Below are positions 24,746 through 33,310 of a DNA stretch of 64,000 bases, piece after piece. The number at the start of each line of letters is the position of its first letter. Positions within the stretch are counted from its first letter, which is position 1. The stretch is from contig CAVOIP010000005.1 of NCBI GenBank assembly GCA_963696105.1, forward strand, positions 372,001 to 436,000, given 5' to 3'. The position numbers and the translations under genes are program-made. The notes under the pieces are model-generated. The model ran no database searches. It was not told where the DNA came from and worked only from the letters and a program-made list of their open reading frames with translations. The stretch is from CAVRTM01 sp963696105 (GTDB lineage Bacteria > Actinomycetota > Actinomycetes > Actinomycetales > Dermatophilaceae).

Positions 24746-26074
24746 ATGGCCATCGGTGACGGCACCATCGGTACGGAGACGGTGGGCGCCTGGGTGGGCG
24801 ACCTGGCGCAGCTGGATCCCTTCGACGATGCCGGGAGGGTCGAGGCGTTGCGGGCGTTGGAGGAGCTCAAGGGCGCCGCGGCCGCGGCGCAGGCGCGGAT
24901 CACGGTGGCCTTCGCCGCCTCCCAGCGCGCGGCCCGGGTCGCCGCCGGGGTCCCGGCCCGGCAGGTCGGCGCCGGCATCGCGGCGCAGGTGGCCCTGGCC
25001 CGGCGGGACAGCCCCGCCAGAGGATCGCGGCATCTGGGGCTGGCCCGCGCGTTGACCCAGCTGCCGCGCACCGCGGCCGCCTTCGCGGCCGGACAGGTCA
25101 GCGAATGGCGCGTCACGCTGGTCGTCCGGGAGACCGCCTGCCTCGGGGCGCAGGACCGGGTGGTGGTCGACGCCGAGCTGGCCGAGATGCCCGGTGGCCT
25201 GGCCGGTCTGGGCGACCGAGGCACCGAGGCTGCGGCCCGCCGGATCGCCTATCGGTTGGACCCGGCCGGCTTCACCGCCCGGGCAGCGAGGGCCGCCGTT
25301 GAGCGACGGGTCAGCCTGCGCCCGGCACCCGACACCATGACGTTCCTGACCGGGCTGCTGCCGGTTGCCCAAGGCGTGGCGGTCCACGCCGCGCTGGCCC
25401 GGGCCGCAGACACCCTCAGGTCGGGGGGTGACGCCCGCGGCCGCGGCCAGATCATGGCCGACACCCTGGTCGAGCGGGTCACCGGGCAGGCCACCGCCGC
25501 CGCCGTGCCGGTCGAGGTCCAGCTCGTGATGACCGACACCACACTGCTGGCGGACGACCCGACCCCCGCCCACGTCCACGGCTACGGCCCTGTCCCGGCA
25601 CCTTGGGCCCGGGCCTGGCTGGCCGACACCACCGCCGCCGTGTGGGTGCGGCGGCTCTACACCCGCCCGCCCGAGCAGGCCCTGGTCGCGATGGACTCCG
25701 CCCGGCGCACCTTCACCGGTGGACTGCGGCGGTTCCTGATCACCCGGGACCAGACCTGCCGCACCCCCTGGTGCGACGCCCCGATCCGCCACGTGGACCA
25801 CCCCACCCGACACGCCGACCAGGGCCCCACCACCGCCGGCAACGGACAGGGCCTGTGCGTCGCCTGCAACCTCGCCAAGGAAGCCCCCGGCTGGAGCGCC
25901 CGCAGCCGCGGTGACGGTGAGGTCCGGACGCGCACCCCCACGGGCCACGACTACGCCAGCCCGGTCCCACCCAGCCCCGTCGCGCCCGGCTTCGTCGCCG
26001 GGACACCACCGGCCCGCAGCCGAGCACCCTCACACCTCGAGGGGCGCCTCCGCGAGCTCCTGCTCGCCGCATGA
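24746..26074 (+). CDS. DUF222 / HNH endonuclease-domain protein (13E12-like), SOS-box controlled
   Basis: 442 residues from ATG 24746. Residues ~10-300 form the Ala-rich helical DUF222 domain. Residues ~330-378 are an HNH nuclease motif: CRTPWCDAPIRHVDHP, then GPTTAGNGQGLCVACNLAKE, with Cys pairs and His in the expected order. A disordered tail follows. This is the mycobacterial 13E12 repeat-family architecture, common in multiple copies in actinomycetes; some M. tuberculosis members are known to be LexA-regulated. Here a perfect LexA palindrome and TAGAAT -10 lie directly upstream and the mRNA would be leaderless. The biological role of the family is unsettled; a DNA-damage-linked or mobile-intron-like nuclease is suspected. 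Confidence 0.92.
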   Translation: MAIGDGTIGTETVGAWVGDLAQLDPFDDAGRVEALRALEELKGAAAAAQARITVAFAASQRAARVAAGVPARQVGAGIAAQVALARRDSPARGSRHLGLARALTQLPRTAAAFAAGQVSEWRVTLVVRETACLGAQDRVVVDAELAEMPGGLAGLGDRGTEAAARRIAYRLDPAGFTARAARAAVERRVSLRPAPDTMTFLTGLLPVAQGVAVHAALARAADTLRSGGDARGRGQIMADTLVERVTGQATAAAVPVEVQLVMTDTTLLADDPTPAHVHGYGPVPAPWARAWLADTTAAVWVRRLYTRPPEQALVAMDSARRTFTGGLRRFLITRDQTCRTPWCDAPIRHVDHPTRHADQGPTTAGNGQGLCVACNLAKEAPGWSARSRGDGEVRTRTPTGHDYASPVPPSPVAPGFVAGTPPARSRAPSHLEGRLRELLLAA

Positions 26075-26272
26075 CGCCGGGCGGCCTCGCGGCCCGTCGC
26101 CACCAGCTTCGCCCACCGGCCCGTCCCGGTGGCCGCTCAGCTACGGCCGCTTTCGCTGCCGCGACGCTGGCCGACGGTGACACGGGCCGACGCTCCGTCC
26201 CGGCACAGTGAACTTGGCGGCCACGCCGCGGGTTGCTCTCCCGGGCCGGCCGTTGGGCACTGCCAGGCCTGA

Positions 26273-26533
26273 TCAGGCCGGGCGCGGCAGCGGTACGGCG
26301 CTCGGCCGTTCGGGTGCGTGCCGCGGTGCGGGGTGCTCCACCAGGGCAAGGACCCGGTTGGCCATGAACTGCGCCGTGCGCACCGGCGTACCACCGCGGG
26401 TCACCTCGGTGACCGTGACCATGCCACGGCCGCTGGAGACCTCGACGCGGCGGCCGGCCGCGGTGGCGGCGACCTCCCACGTCCGGGTGGTGGCGCCGGC
26501 GTCGACGACGATCTCCACGCGGTCACCTCTCAT
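26273..26533 (-). CDS. Small hypothetical protein
   Basis: 86 residues starting MRGDRVEIVVDAGATTRTWE from the ATG at 26533, with good G/C third-position bias and an alternating beta-like pattern (EVAATAAGRRVEVSS, MVTVTEVTRGGTPV). The C-terminal ALVEHPAPRHAPERP looks disordered. It lies downstream of the GH1 hairpin terminator on the same strand and converges on the DUF222 gene. I do not recognise the family. The longer frame to 26572 would run into the terminator hairpin and is less likely. Confidence 0.55.
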   Translation of the reverse strand: MRGDRVEIVVDAGATTRTWEVAATAAGRRVEVSSGRGMVTVTEVTRGGTPVRTAQFMANRVLALVEHPAPRHAPERPSAVPLPRPA

Positions 26534-26544
26534 ACGACGTACAA

Positions 26545-26582
26545 CGCCCGGCGCACCGGGGTTCATCCCCATGCGCCGGGCG
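26545..26582 (-). terminator. Strong hairpin terminator of the GH1 operon
   Basis: CGCCCGGCGCA (26545-26555) pairs perfectly with TGCGCCGGGCG (26572-26582), with an inner GGGG/CCCC pairing in the loop. It lies 22 bp beyond the GH1 stop on the minus strand and is followed by a short TTGT. Confidence 0.7.
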
Positions 26583-26603
26583 TGGGCACCGAAGGTGGAA
26601 GGG

Positions 26604-27987
26604 CTACGAGCGGTGCTCGGCGATGACGCCGCGGTACCAGTCGAAGCTGGTCTTGGGCGTCCGCTTCTGCGTCTCGTAGTCGACGTGCACGATGCCGAAC
26701 CGCTTGGCGTAGCCCTCGGCCCACTCGAAGTTGTCCATCAGGGACCAGGCGTAGAAGCCGCGGACGTCGACACCCTCGGCGGCCGCCTGCGCAACCGCAC
26801 CCAGGTGGTCGCGGAGGTAGCGGACCCGGTCGGGGTCCAGGACCTGACCCTGCTCGTCGACCACGTCGTCGCAGGCGCGGCCGTTCTCGGTGATGTAGAC
26901 CGGCGGCAGGCCCGGGTAGGAGTCCTTCAGCCAGTGCAGCAGCCGGCGCAGTCCGTCCGCCTCGACCGGCCACCCCATCGCGGTCCGCTCCTCGTCCGGG
27001 CTGGTCACGTCCTCATAGCCCAGGTCGTCCGCCGTACGACGGGCTGCGTCGGCCTCGGCCGGCTCGGCGGCGCGGACCCGGCTCGGGAAGTAGTAGTTCA
27101 CGCCGAGGAAGTCCAGCGGCGCGGCGATGACCTCGAGGTCGCCGTCCTGCAGGAAGCCGAAGTCGGTGATCGGGCCCCACGTCCCCCGCGCCAGCTCGGG
27201 GTAGCTGCCGGCGAGCACCGGGTCGGTGAACAGCCGGTTGGACAGCAGGAGCGCCCGGTCGGCCGCGGCCCGGTCGGCCTCACTGTCGCTGACCGGCGTC
27301 ACCGGCTGCAGGTTCAGCGTGATGCCGAGCTGGTCACCCTCGGCCAGCCGCGGTCGCAGCCGCTGCACCGCCAGGCCGTGGCCCAGCAGGAGGTGATGGG
27401 CGGCGGCGAGGGCGCCGTGACCCTCCTGGGCGCCCGGTGCGTGCCGGCCGTTGGCGTAGCCCAGGATCGAGGAGCAGAACGGCTCGTTCAGCGTGATCCA
27501 CCGGTGCACGCGGTCCCCCAGGTGCTCCTGGGCGATCTCGGCGTACTCGGCGAAGCGCTCGGCGGTGTCACGGACCCGCCAGCCGCCCGCGTCCTCCAGC
27601 GCCTGCGGCAGGTCCCAGTGGTAGAGCGTCACCGCGGGGGCGATGCCACGCTCGAGCAGCGCGTCGACGAGGCGGTCGTAGAAGGCCAGGCCGGCGGCGT
27701 TGGCCGGGCCGTTGCCGCTCGGCTGGATGCGGGGCCAGGCCAGCGAGAGCCGGTAGCTGTCGACACCCAGCTCGCGCCATGAGCGCGACGTCCTCGGGGT
27801 AGCGGTGGTAGTGGTCGCACGCCACGTCGCCGGTGTCGCCCTGGAACACCTTGCCGGGCGTGTGGCTGAACGTGTCCCAGATCGAGGGGCCGCGGTCGTC
27901 CTCGTGCACCGCTCCCTCGATCTGGTAGGACGCGGTCGCCACGCCGAACTCGAAGTCAGCCGGCAGGGCCAGCCTGGTCTGCGTCAT
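26604..27987 (-). CDS. GH1 beta-glucosidase, interrupted by one extra base
   Basis: The start is the ATG at 27987 (MTQTRLALPADFEFGVATAS), with SYQIEGAV, IWDTFSHTPGKV and DHYHRYPEDVALMA, then the frame shifts. One extra base near 27774 explains it; removing it restores ELGVDSYRLSLAWPRIQ. The rest reads continuously with the acid/base TLNEPF, the nucleophile ITENG, GVNYY and FYAWSLMDNFEW. Corrected length is 460 residues, normal for GH1. Both catalytic glutamates are intact. It is the last gene of the ABC importer operon, so it would hydrolyse imported beta-glucosides in the cytoplasm. A sequencing error is more likely than real decay, given identical +1 shifts elsewhere in the contig. Confidence 0.85.
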
Positions 27988-28073
27988 GGTGATGGTGCCT
28001 CTCTGAGCTGGGCTGGTGTCCGCGCCGAGGCCGCCGTGGTCGGCGCCTGCCCCGGGCGGATCGGGTGGAGGTG

Positions 28074-28916
28074 CTACTTCACGGCGCCGGAGGTGAGCCC
28101 GGCGACGAGGTACTTCTGCAGCAGGAGGAAGGCGATGACGATGGGCACGCTCACCACGAGCGAGGCCGCCATCACCTGGTTCCAGTACACGTTGATCGCG
28201 GTCGAGTAGTTCTGCAGGCCGATCGACAGCGTCCGGCTGTTCTCGTTCGTCATCTGCGCCGCGAAGAGGATCTCGCCCCAGGACGTCATGAAGGAGTAGA
28301 CGGCAACCGCAACGACTCCCGGCCGTGCCGCCGGCAGGACGACCCGGAACAGCGCACCGAGTGCCGTCGTGCCGTCGACCCGTGCCGCCTCGTCCAGGTC
28401 GCGAGGGATCCCGTCCAGGTAGCTCGCCAGCATCCAGATCGAGAACGGCAGCGAGAAGGTGAGGTAGGTCAGGATCAGGCCGGCCCGGGTCTGGTAGAGG
28501 AGCGTGAAGCCGAGCTGCTTGTCGATGTTGACGAAGATGAGGAACAGCGGCAGCAGGAACAGGATCCCGGGGAACATCTGCGTCGACAGCACCGCTCCGG
28601 TGAACAGCGTGCGCCCCCGGAACGTGTAACGCGAGATGGCGTACGCGGCGAAGATCGCGATCACGACGCTGAAGACGGTCGCGACAGTGCACACCACCAG
28701 GCTGTTGGCGAAGTACTTCGCCAGCGGCACCGTGCTCCAGATGTCGATGAACGGCTGGAGGGTGGGGTGCGTGGGCAGCCAGTGGAAGTCACCCTGCACG
28801 TCCCCCAGCGGCTTCAGCGACGACGTGACCATGACGTAGAGCGGGATGAGGGTGAACGCACCGAGGACGGCGACGACCACCCACCGGAACACCTTGAACG
28901 ACTTCGCCTCATGCAC
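28074..28916 (-). CDS. Carbohydrate ABC transporter permease (MalG-type)
   Basis: 280 residues with six helices. The EAA loop is visible as LDEAARVDGTTALGALFRVV, the contact site for the ATPase. The GTG at 28916 overlaps the end of the MalF-type permease by 8 bp. No ATPase gene is in the operon, so a shared MsiK-type ATPase encoded elsewhere is expected, as usual in actinomycetes. Together with the lipoprotein and second permease it imports a sugar, probably a beta-glucoside, since the GH1 gene follows 86 bp downstream. Confidence 0.92.
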   Translation of the reverse strand: MHEAKSFKVFRWVVVAVLGAFTLIPLYVMVTSSLKPLGDVQGDFHWLPTHPTLQPFIDIWSTVPLAKYFANSLVVCTVATVFSVVIAIFAAYAISRYTFRGRTLFTGAVLSTQMFPGILFLLPLFLIFVNIDKQLGFTLLYQTRAGLILTYLTFSLPFSIWMLASYLDGIPRDLDEAARVDGTTALGALFRVVLPAARPGVVAVAVYSFMTSWGEILFAAQMTNENSRTLSIGLQNYSTAINVYWNQVMAASLVVSVPIVIAFLLLQKYLVAGLTSGAVK

Positions 28917-29877
28917 GACGGGACCTCCGGTTGGTGAGGAGGAGATAGCTGCCGGTGACCACCAGGAGGAACAGCAGCAGCAGCACCGACATCGCCGAGC
29001 CCAGGCCGAAGTTCCAGTTGACGAACGAGTTGCCGAAGATGTGGATCGAGATGAGGTCCGCGGACTTCGGCGGCGTCGCGCCGAACAGCACGAACGGCGT
29101 GTTGAAGTCGTTGAACGTCCACAGGAACAACATCAGCAGCAGCACGACGTTGACCGGCCGCAGCGAGCCCAGGGTGATGTGCCGCACCTGCTGCCACGTG
29201 CCGGCGCCATCGACGGACGCGGCGTCGTACACGTCCCCGGAGATGTTCTGCATCCCCGCCATCAGCATGAGGAACGCGAACGGCCAGGACCGCCAGATGG
29301 CGACGACGGCCATGGACAGGAAGGCGTTGTTGCCCACCAGCCAGAACGTCGCGTGGTCCAGGACGTGGAGGTTCTTCTGCAGGACGTGGTTGAGCAGCCC
29401 GTTGTCCCGCTGGAGGATGAAGCTCCACGTGATGATGCCGGCGTAGATCGGCAGGGCGTACGGCACCAGGAAGAGCGTGCGCAGGGCCCCGCGGCCCCGG
29501 AAGCTGCGCTGCAGCACCAGGGCCGCGGACATCCCGAACGTCCACGCCAGTCCGACGACGATCACGGTGTAGAGGACCGTGATCGCGAACGAGTGCAACA
29601 GGTCCCGACCGAGGGGCCCACTGAAGTCCAGCGCGATCCGGTAGTTGCCCAGCCCGGCATACGGCGCCAGACGCCAGTTCGCGATGAAGAACTGGGTGAG
29701 CTTGACCAAGCTCATCCACACCCCGACCAGCATGGGGATGATGTGGATCAGCAGCTCCAGCAACACTGCCGGCAGCACCAGCAGGTATGGCGTGGCCTTC
29801 CCCCACGAGAGGGGACGGCGCCGGCGCCGTGGCGGCGCCTCGACGCGCGCGGGCTTCGCGCTGACGGTGGTGGTCAT
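28909..29877 (-). CDS. Sugar ABC transporter permease (MalF-type)
   Basis: 322 residues. A basic N-terminus (EAPPRRRRRPLSW) precedes six helices, the first YLLVLPAVLLELLIHIIPML. The EAA-loop equivalent YDAASVDGAGTWQQVRHITL is present. The start is ATG 29877, 16 bp after the binding-protein stop. It pairs with the MalG-type permease, whose start overlaps its end. Family assignment is clear; the transported sugar is inferred from GH1. Confidence 0.92.
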   Translation of the reverse strand: MTTTVSAKPARVEAPPRRRRRPLSWGKATPYLLVLPAVLLELLIHIIPMLVGVWMSLVKLTQFFIANWRLAPYAGLGNYRIALDFSGPLGRDLLHSFAITVLYTVIVVGLAWTFGMSAALVLQRSFRGRGALRTLFLVPYALPIYAGIITWSFILQRDNGLLNHVLQKNLHVLDHATFWLVGNNAFLSMAVVAIWRSWPFAFLMLMAGMQNISGDVYDAASVDGAGTWQQVRHITLGSLRPVNVVLLLMLFLWTFNDFNTPFVLFGATPPKSADLISIHIFGNSFVNWNFGLGSAMSVLLLLFLLVVTGSYLLLTNRRSRRA

Positions 29878-29893
29878 GGCGGTCGTCGGCGCG

Positions 29894-31210
29894 TCAGCTG
29901 CCGGCCGCGGCCATCTTGTCCTGGGCCTCCTGCAGTGCAGCCTTGATGTCGGCCGTGGAGACCGCCTTGCCCGTGGCCGCCTGAGCCAGCAGGCCGTTGA
30001 CGGCGTTGCCCACGTTGGTCTCGAAGGCGGACTCCGCCGGGATCAGCGGCAGCGGCTCGGCCTTGGTGGCCAGGACGTCGGCGAACGCCTTGGCCTCTTC
30101 CTTGTCCGTGGTGAAGTTGACGGTGCCGCCCTTGACGACCGGCAGGGCGGTGAACGGCTTGTCCAGGATCGCCTGCTCCTCGGGGCTGGTCAGGAACTTC
30201 ACCAGCTTGAGCGCGGCGTCCTTGTTCTTGGTGTTCTGGAAGACCGAGAGGTTGATGCCGGCCACGAAGCTGGCGATGTCCTTGCCACCGGCCGGGGCCG
30301 GAATGGCCACGACGCCGTAGTCGCTCGGCTTCATCCCGTCGGCCTGCAGGGTGTTGTCGGCGTTGTTCTGGCTCATCAGCATCGCGGCCTTGCCCTTGGC
30401 GAAGTCGCCCGGCGCCTCGGGGCCGTTCTTGTACTGCACGCTGCTGGGGTTGACCACCTTGTTGGCCATCAGGTCGACGTACTGCTTGACCCCGTTGACC
30501 ATCCCGTCGGTGGTGAAGGTCGCCTTGCCGCTGGCGTCGAACGGGCTGCCGCCGTTCTGCTTGCCGAAGATGTAGGCGAAGTGGACGCTCTCGGTGTAGC
30601 TGCCGCCCTCCATCGCCATGCCGTAGACGCCCTTGCCGGGGTTGGTCAGCTTGGTGGCCGCGGCAGTGAGCTCGGCCCACGTGGTCGGCGGCTTGAGGCC
30701 GGCGTCGGCGAACATCTTCTTGTTGTAGTAGAGGCCGTAGGCCAGGCCGTACAGCGGCACGGATGTCGGGTCCTTGCCCTCGGCGCCACCGGTCTTGAAC
30801 GCCGCCTCGACGAACTTGTCCTTGCCGCCGACCGCGTCCAGCGCCGCCGCGTCGAACGGCATGAACGCCCCGGTCGCCTGCAGCGAGGCGGCCCACGTGT
30901 TGCCGATGTTGAGCACGTCGGGGCCCTGGCCGCTGGTGGTGGCCGCGAGGATCTTGTTCAGCAGGTCGGGCCAGCCGATCACCTGGAGGTTGACCTTGAC
31001 GCCGGTCTGCTTCTCGAACTTCGCCAGCTCCGGGCCCAGGACGTCCTTGTCGTTCTGCAGGCTGGTGCCCTGGTTGCTGGCCCAGTAGGTGAGGGTCTTG
31101 GACGAGCCGGAGCCCGAGGAGGTGTTGCTGGAGCCGCCTCCCCCGCCACAGGCGGCGGTGGCCATGACGGCCAGCACGGCGGTCGATGCTCCGAGAAGGC
31201 GAAGGTTCAC
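29894..31210 (-). CDS. Extracellular solute-binding lipoprotein, sugar ABC transporter
   Basis: 438 residues from the GTG at 31210, with GGGAG five bases upstream. A lipoprotein signal ends in LAVMATAAC with lipidated Cys21, followed by a Gly/Ser linker. The mature part is a family-1 solute-binding protein (LTYWASNQG, LNKILAATTSGQGPDVLNIG, GLYYNKKMFADAG, KGKAAMLMSQN). It heads the importer operon. A candidate LacI operator lies at 31278-31295 upstream. It captures the sugar outside the membrane and delivers it to the two permeases. Confidence 0.93.
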   Translation of the reverse strand: MNLRLLGASTAVLAVMATAACGGGGGSSNTSSGSGSSKTLTYWASNQGTSLQNDKDVLGPELAKFEKQTGVKVNLQVIGWPDLLNKILAATTSGQGPDVLNIGNTWAASLQATGAFMPFDAAALDAVGGKDKFVEAAFKTGGAEGKDPTSVPLYGLAYGLYYNKKMFADAGLKPPTTWAELTAAATKLTNPGKGVYGMAMEGGSYTESVHFAYIFGKQNGGSPFDASGKATFTTDGMVNGVKQYVDLMANKVVNPSSVQYKNGPEAPGDFAKGKAAMLMSQNNADNTLQADGMKPSDYGVVAIPAPAGGKDIASFVAGINLSVFQNTKNKDAALKLVKFLTSPEEQAILDKPFTALPVVKGGTVNFTTDKEEAKAFADVLATKAEPLPLIPAESAFETNVGNAVNGLLAQAATGKAVSTADIKAALQEAQDKMAAAGS

Positions 31211-31277
31211 AAGGACTCCCTGGTTCGACGAGAGGACCGGCCCGGCCAGGTGGCCGGTCGGGCTCCCGACATTGGAG

Positions 31278-31295
31278 CACTTACCCGGTTCAGTG
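31278..31295. promoter_or_regulatory. Candidate LacI-family operator upstream of the importer operon
   Basis: CACTTACCCGGTTCAGTG is an 18-bp imperfect palindrome (14 of 18 self-complementary positions, central CG) 68 bp upstream of the binding-protein start. A near copy occurs in front of the LacI gene at 32430-32447. Confidence 0.6.
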
Positions 31296-31317
31296 TCACG
31301 GGCACGTTACCGAACCG

Positions 31318-32388
31318 TTACGCCGATGTCGGTCCGCTGCGGGGAGCCGGGCCGGTGCTGCGGCGCACCTCGAGGCTGGAGGCCTGGACCTGCACCAGGC
31401 CGCGGTTGTGGCCCCGGGCCAGGTCCAGCAGGACGCCGGCGGCCAGCGCGCCGTACGCCGGGGTGTCACGGTGGAGCGCGGTCACCGAGGGGTGCATCAG
31501 CGTCGTCAGCATGGAGTCGTCCCAGCTGAGGACCGAGAGGTCGCGTGGGACCCGGACCTGACACTCGGCCGCCGCGGCCAGGCCGGCCAGCGCCATGACG
31601 TCGCTGCCGTAGATGACCGCCGTCGGCGGGGAGTCCCCCGACAGCAGCCGGTGCGTCACCTGTCCTGCCTCGGGCCCGGTGTACGACGCCTCGACGGTCA
31701 CCACCTCCGCCCCGTGCGCGGTGGCGGCACGGCGCACTCCACGCCGCCGGGCGCGCTCGTGGACGAAGTCCTTGGGTCCGCTGACATGGGCGATGCGGCG
31801 ATGACCGAGATCGACCAGGTGCTGCACGGCGACCGCGGCATCCCCCACCTGGTCAGTCCAGAGGCAAGGCATGGCAACGTCTTTCACCGGGCCTCCGCAC
31901 AGCACGGCAGGCAGCCCGATGCGCTCGACGGCCTTGATGCGCGGGTCGCGGTAGCGCTCGTCCATGAGGATGACGCCGTCGATGCGCCGCTCGCCCCACC
32001 ACCGCTCGTAGACGTGGATCTCCTCGTCGGGGTGGTCCCCCACCACCCGGAGCAGCAGGCTCATGTTGGCCTCGGTCAGGACCTTCTCGACGCCGGCGAG
32101 GAAGTGCATGAAGAAGCTCTCGATCGTCAGCAGGTCCGGCGGTCGCGCCAGCGCCAGCCCGACCACGCCGGTCTGGGCGCCCGAGAGGGCCCGCGCGCTG
32201 CTGCTGGCGTGCCAGCCGAGGTCGGCGGCCCGGTCCAGCACCCGCTGCCTCGTGTCCGCGGCGACCCCCGGCTGACCGTTGAGGGCATAGGACACCGCGG
32301 CCTTGGAGATGCCGAGGTCGCGGGCGATGTCGGCGATGGTGACGCGCCGAGCGGGACTGCGTGCGACAGCGTCCTGGATGTCGACCAC
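31318..32388 (-). CDS. LacI-family transcriptional regulator
   Basis: 356 residues from the GTG at 32388, with GAGGAG upstream. The helix-turn-helix (VTIADIARDLGISKAAVSY) spans ~16-34 and the hinge GWHASSSARALSG follows. A periplasmic-binding-like effector domain fills the rest, with the LacI-typical WDDSMLTTLMHPSVTALHRD near the end. It lies upstream of the sugar importer in the same orientation. Matching operator-like sites before both its own gene and the importer suggest autoregulation and local control by a beta-glucoside or its product, which is inference. Confidence 0.93.
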   Translation of the reverse strand: MVDIQDAVARSPARRVTIADIARDLGISKAAVSYALNGQPGVAADTRQRVLDRAADLGWHASSSARALSGAQTGVVGLALARPPDLLTIESFFMHFLAGVEKVLTEANMSLLLRVVGDHPDEEIHVYERWWGERRIDGVILMDERYRDPRIKAVERIGLPAVLCGGPVKDVAMPCLWTDQVGDAAVAVQHLVDLGHRRIAHVSGPKDFVHERARRRGVRRAATAHGAEVVTVEASYTGPEAGQVTHRLLSGDSPPTAVIYGSDVMALAGLAAAAECQVRVPRDLSVLSWDDSMLTTLMHPSVTALHRDTPAYGALAAGVLLDLARGHNRGLVQVQASSLEVRRSTGPAPRSGPTSA

Positions 32389-32429
32389 GCGGTCTCCTCA
32401 GTTCTCGAAAGCATGACGATGCCTCATCC

Positions 32430-32447
32430 TACTGAAGCAGTTAAGTG
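32430..32447. promoter_or_regulatory. Candidate LacI-family operator upstream of the regulator gene
   Basis: On the minus strand this reads CACTTAACTGCTTCAGTA, identical to the importer site at 14 of 18 positions (shared CACTTA-C-G-TTCAGT). It lies 42 bp upstream of the regulator start and could also affect the divergent DUF72 gene. Confidence 0.6.
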
Positions 32448-32539
32448 CGCAACGGCCGTCGTGGCACCCGCCGCCCGTCGGGCCGTACGGTGCTCGCCTC
32501 GGACGACAGGAACGGGACGAGGGTGTGGAGGGAGGGACG

Positions 32540-33268
32540 TTGGCGGTGCATGTCGGGACGTCCGGCTGGAGCTACGACCACTGGGAGCACGTCCTCTACC
32601 CCCCTGGCACGCCGTCGCGGGACCGCCTGGCCCACTACGTGCAGAGGTTCGCCACCGTCGAGCTCAACAGCAGCTTCTACCGGTGGCCGCGCGAGGTCAC
32701 GTTCGCCGGATGGCGCCGGCGGCTGCCCGAGGGCTTCCTCCTCTCGGTGAAGGCTCCCCGTGGGCTGACTCACGGCAAGAGGCTCTACGGGCCGGACGTG
32801 TGGGTGGAGCGGATCGCCCGCGGCTGGCACGAGCTCGGCGACAGGCGCGCGGTGCTCCTGGTCCAGCTCGGCCCGGACCAGGAGCGCGATGACGCCCGGC
32901 TGGACTACTTCCTGTCCCGGCTGCCGCCCTGGGTCGCCACGACCGTGGAGCTGCGTCATCCGAGCTGGGTGGATGACCGCGTCTTCGAGCTGCTGGAGCG
33001 CCACGGGGCCGCCTACTGCGTCATGAGCGGGGCTGGCCTCCCTTGCGTGTTGCGCGCCACGGCCCCCTTCGTCTACGTCCGGCTCCACGGCCCCGACCCC
33101 GCCCACCTGTACGCCGGTTCGTACTCCGGAGCCGACCTGCGGTGGTGGGCCGACCGCGCCCTCGAGTGGGAGGCGTCCGGCAGGGACGTGTACCTGTACT
33201 TCAACAACGACGGCGACGGCAACGCCGTGCGCGACGCCACCGCGCTGCGGACCCTGTTGGGTCGCTGA
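32540..33268 (+). CDS. DUF72 family protein (YecE-like)
   Basis: About 242 residues. VHVGTSGWSYDHW at the N-terminus, VELNSSFYRWP, SVKAPRGLTH, VELRHPSW and VYLYFNNDGDGNAVRDA are the DUF72 TIM-barrel blocks. A purine-rich GGAGGGAGGG precedes TTG 32540 and GTG 32546; GTG 32525 lies inside it and is unlikely. A TACGGT -10 candidate is near 32484. Family function is not established. It is divergent from the LacI gene. Confidence 0.87.
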   Translation: MAVHVGTSGWSYDHWEHVLYPPGTPSRDRLAHYVQRFATVELNSSFYRWPREVTFAGWRRRLPEGFLLSVKAPRGLTHGKRLYGPDVWVERIARGWHELGDRRAVLLVQLGPDQERDDARLDYFLSRLPPWVATTVELRHPSWVDDRVFELLERHGAAYCVMSGAGLPCVLRATAPFVYVRLHGPDPAHLYAGSYSGADLRWWADRALEWEASGRDVYLYFNNDGDGNAVRDATALRTLLGR

Positions 33269-33298
33269 GATCGACGCGCCAACCGGCCACGGGTGCCG

Positions 33299-33304
33299 CA
33301 GACT
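33299..33304 (+). promoter_or_regulatory. -10-like CAGACT, probable leaderless promoter
   Basis: CAGACT ends 6 nt before ATG 33311, the same hexamer and spacing as before the EEP gene at 23939. No ribosome site is seen. Confidence 0.45.
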
Positions 33305-33310
33305 GCGCTC

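Noticed and set aside
24746..26074. Restriction-modification or homing-intron nuclease
   Set aside because: No methyltransferase, intron or intein boundaries are nearby; the DUF222 domain identifies the stand-alone 13E12-like family.
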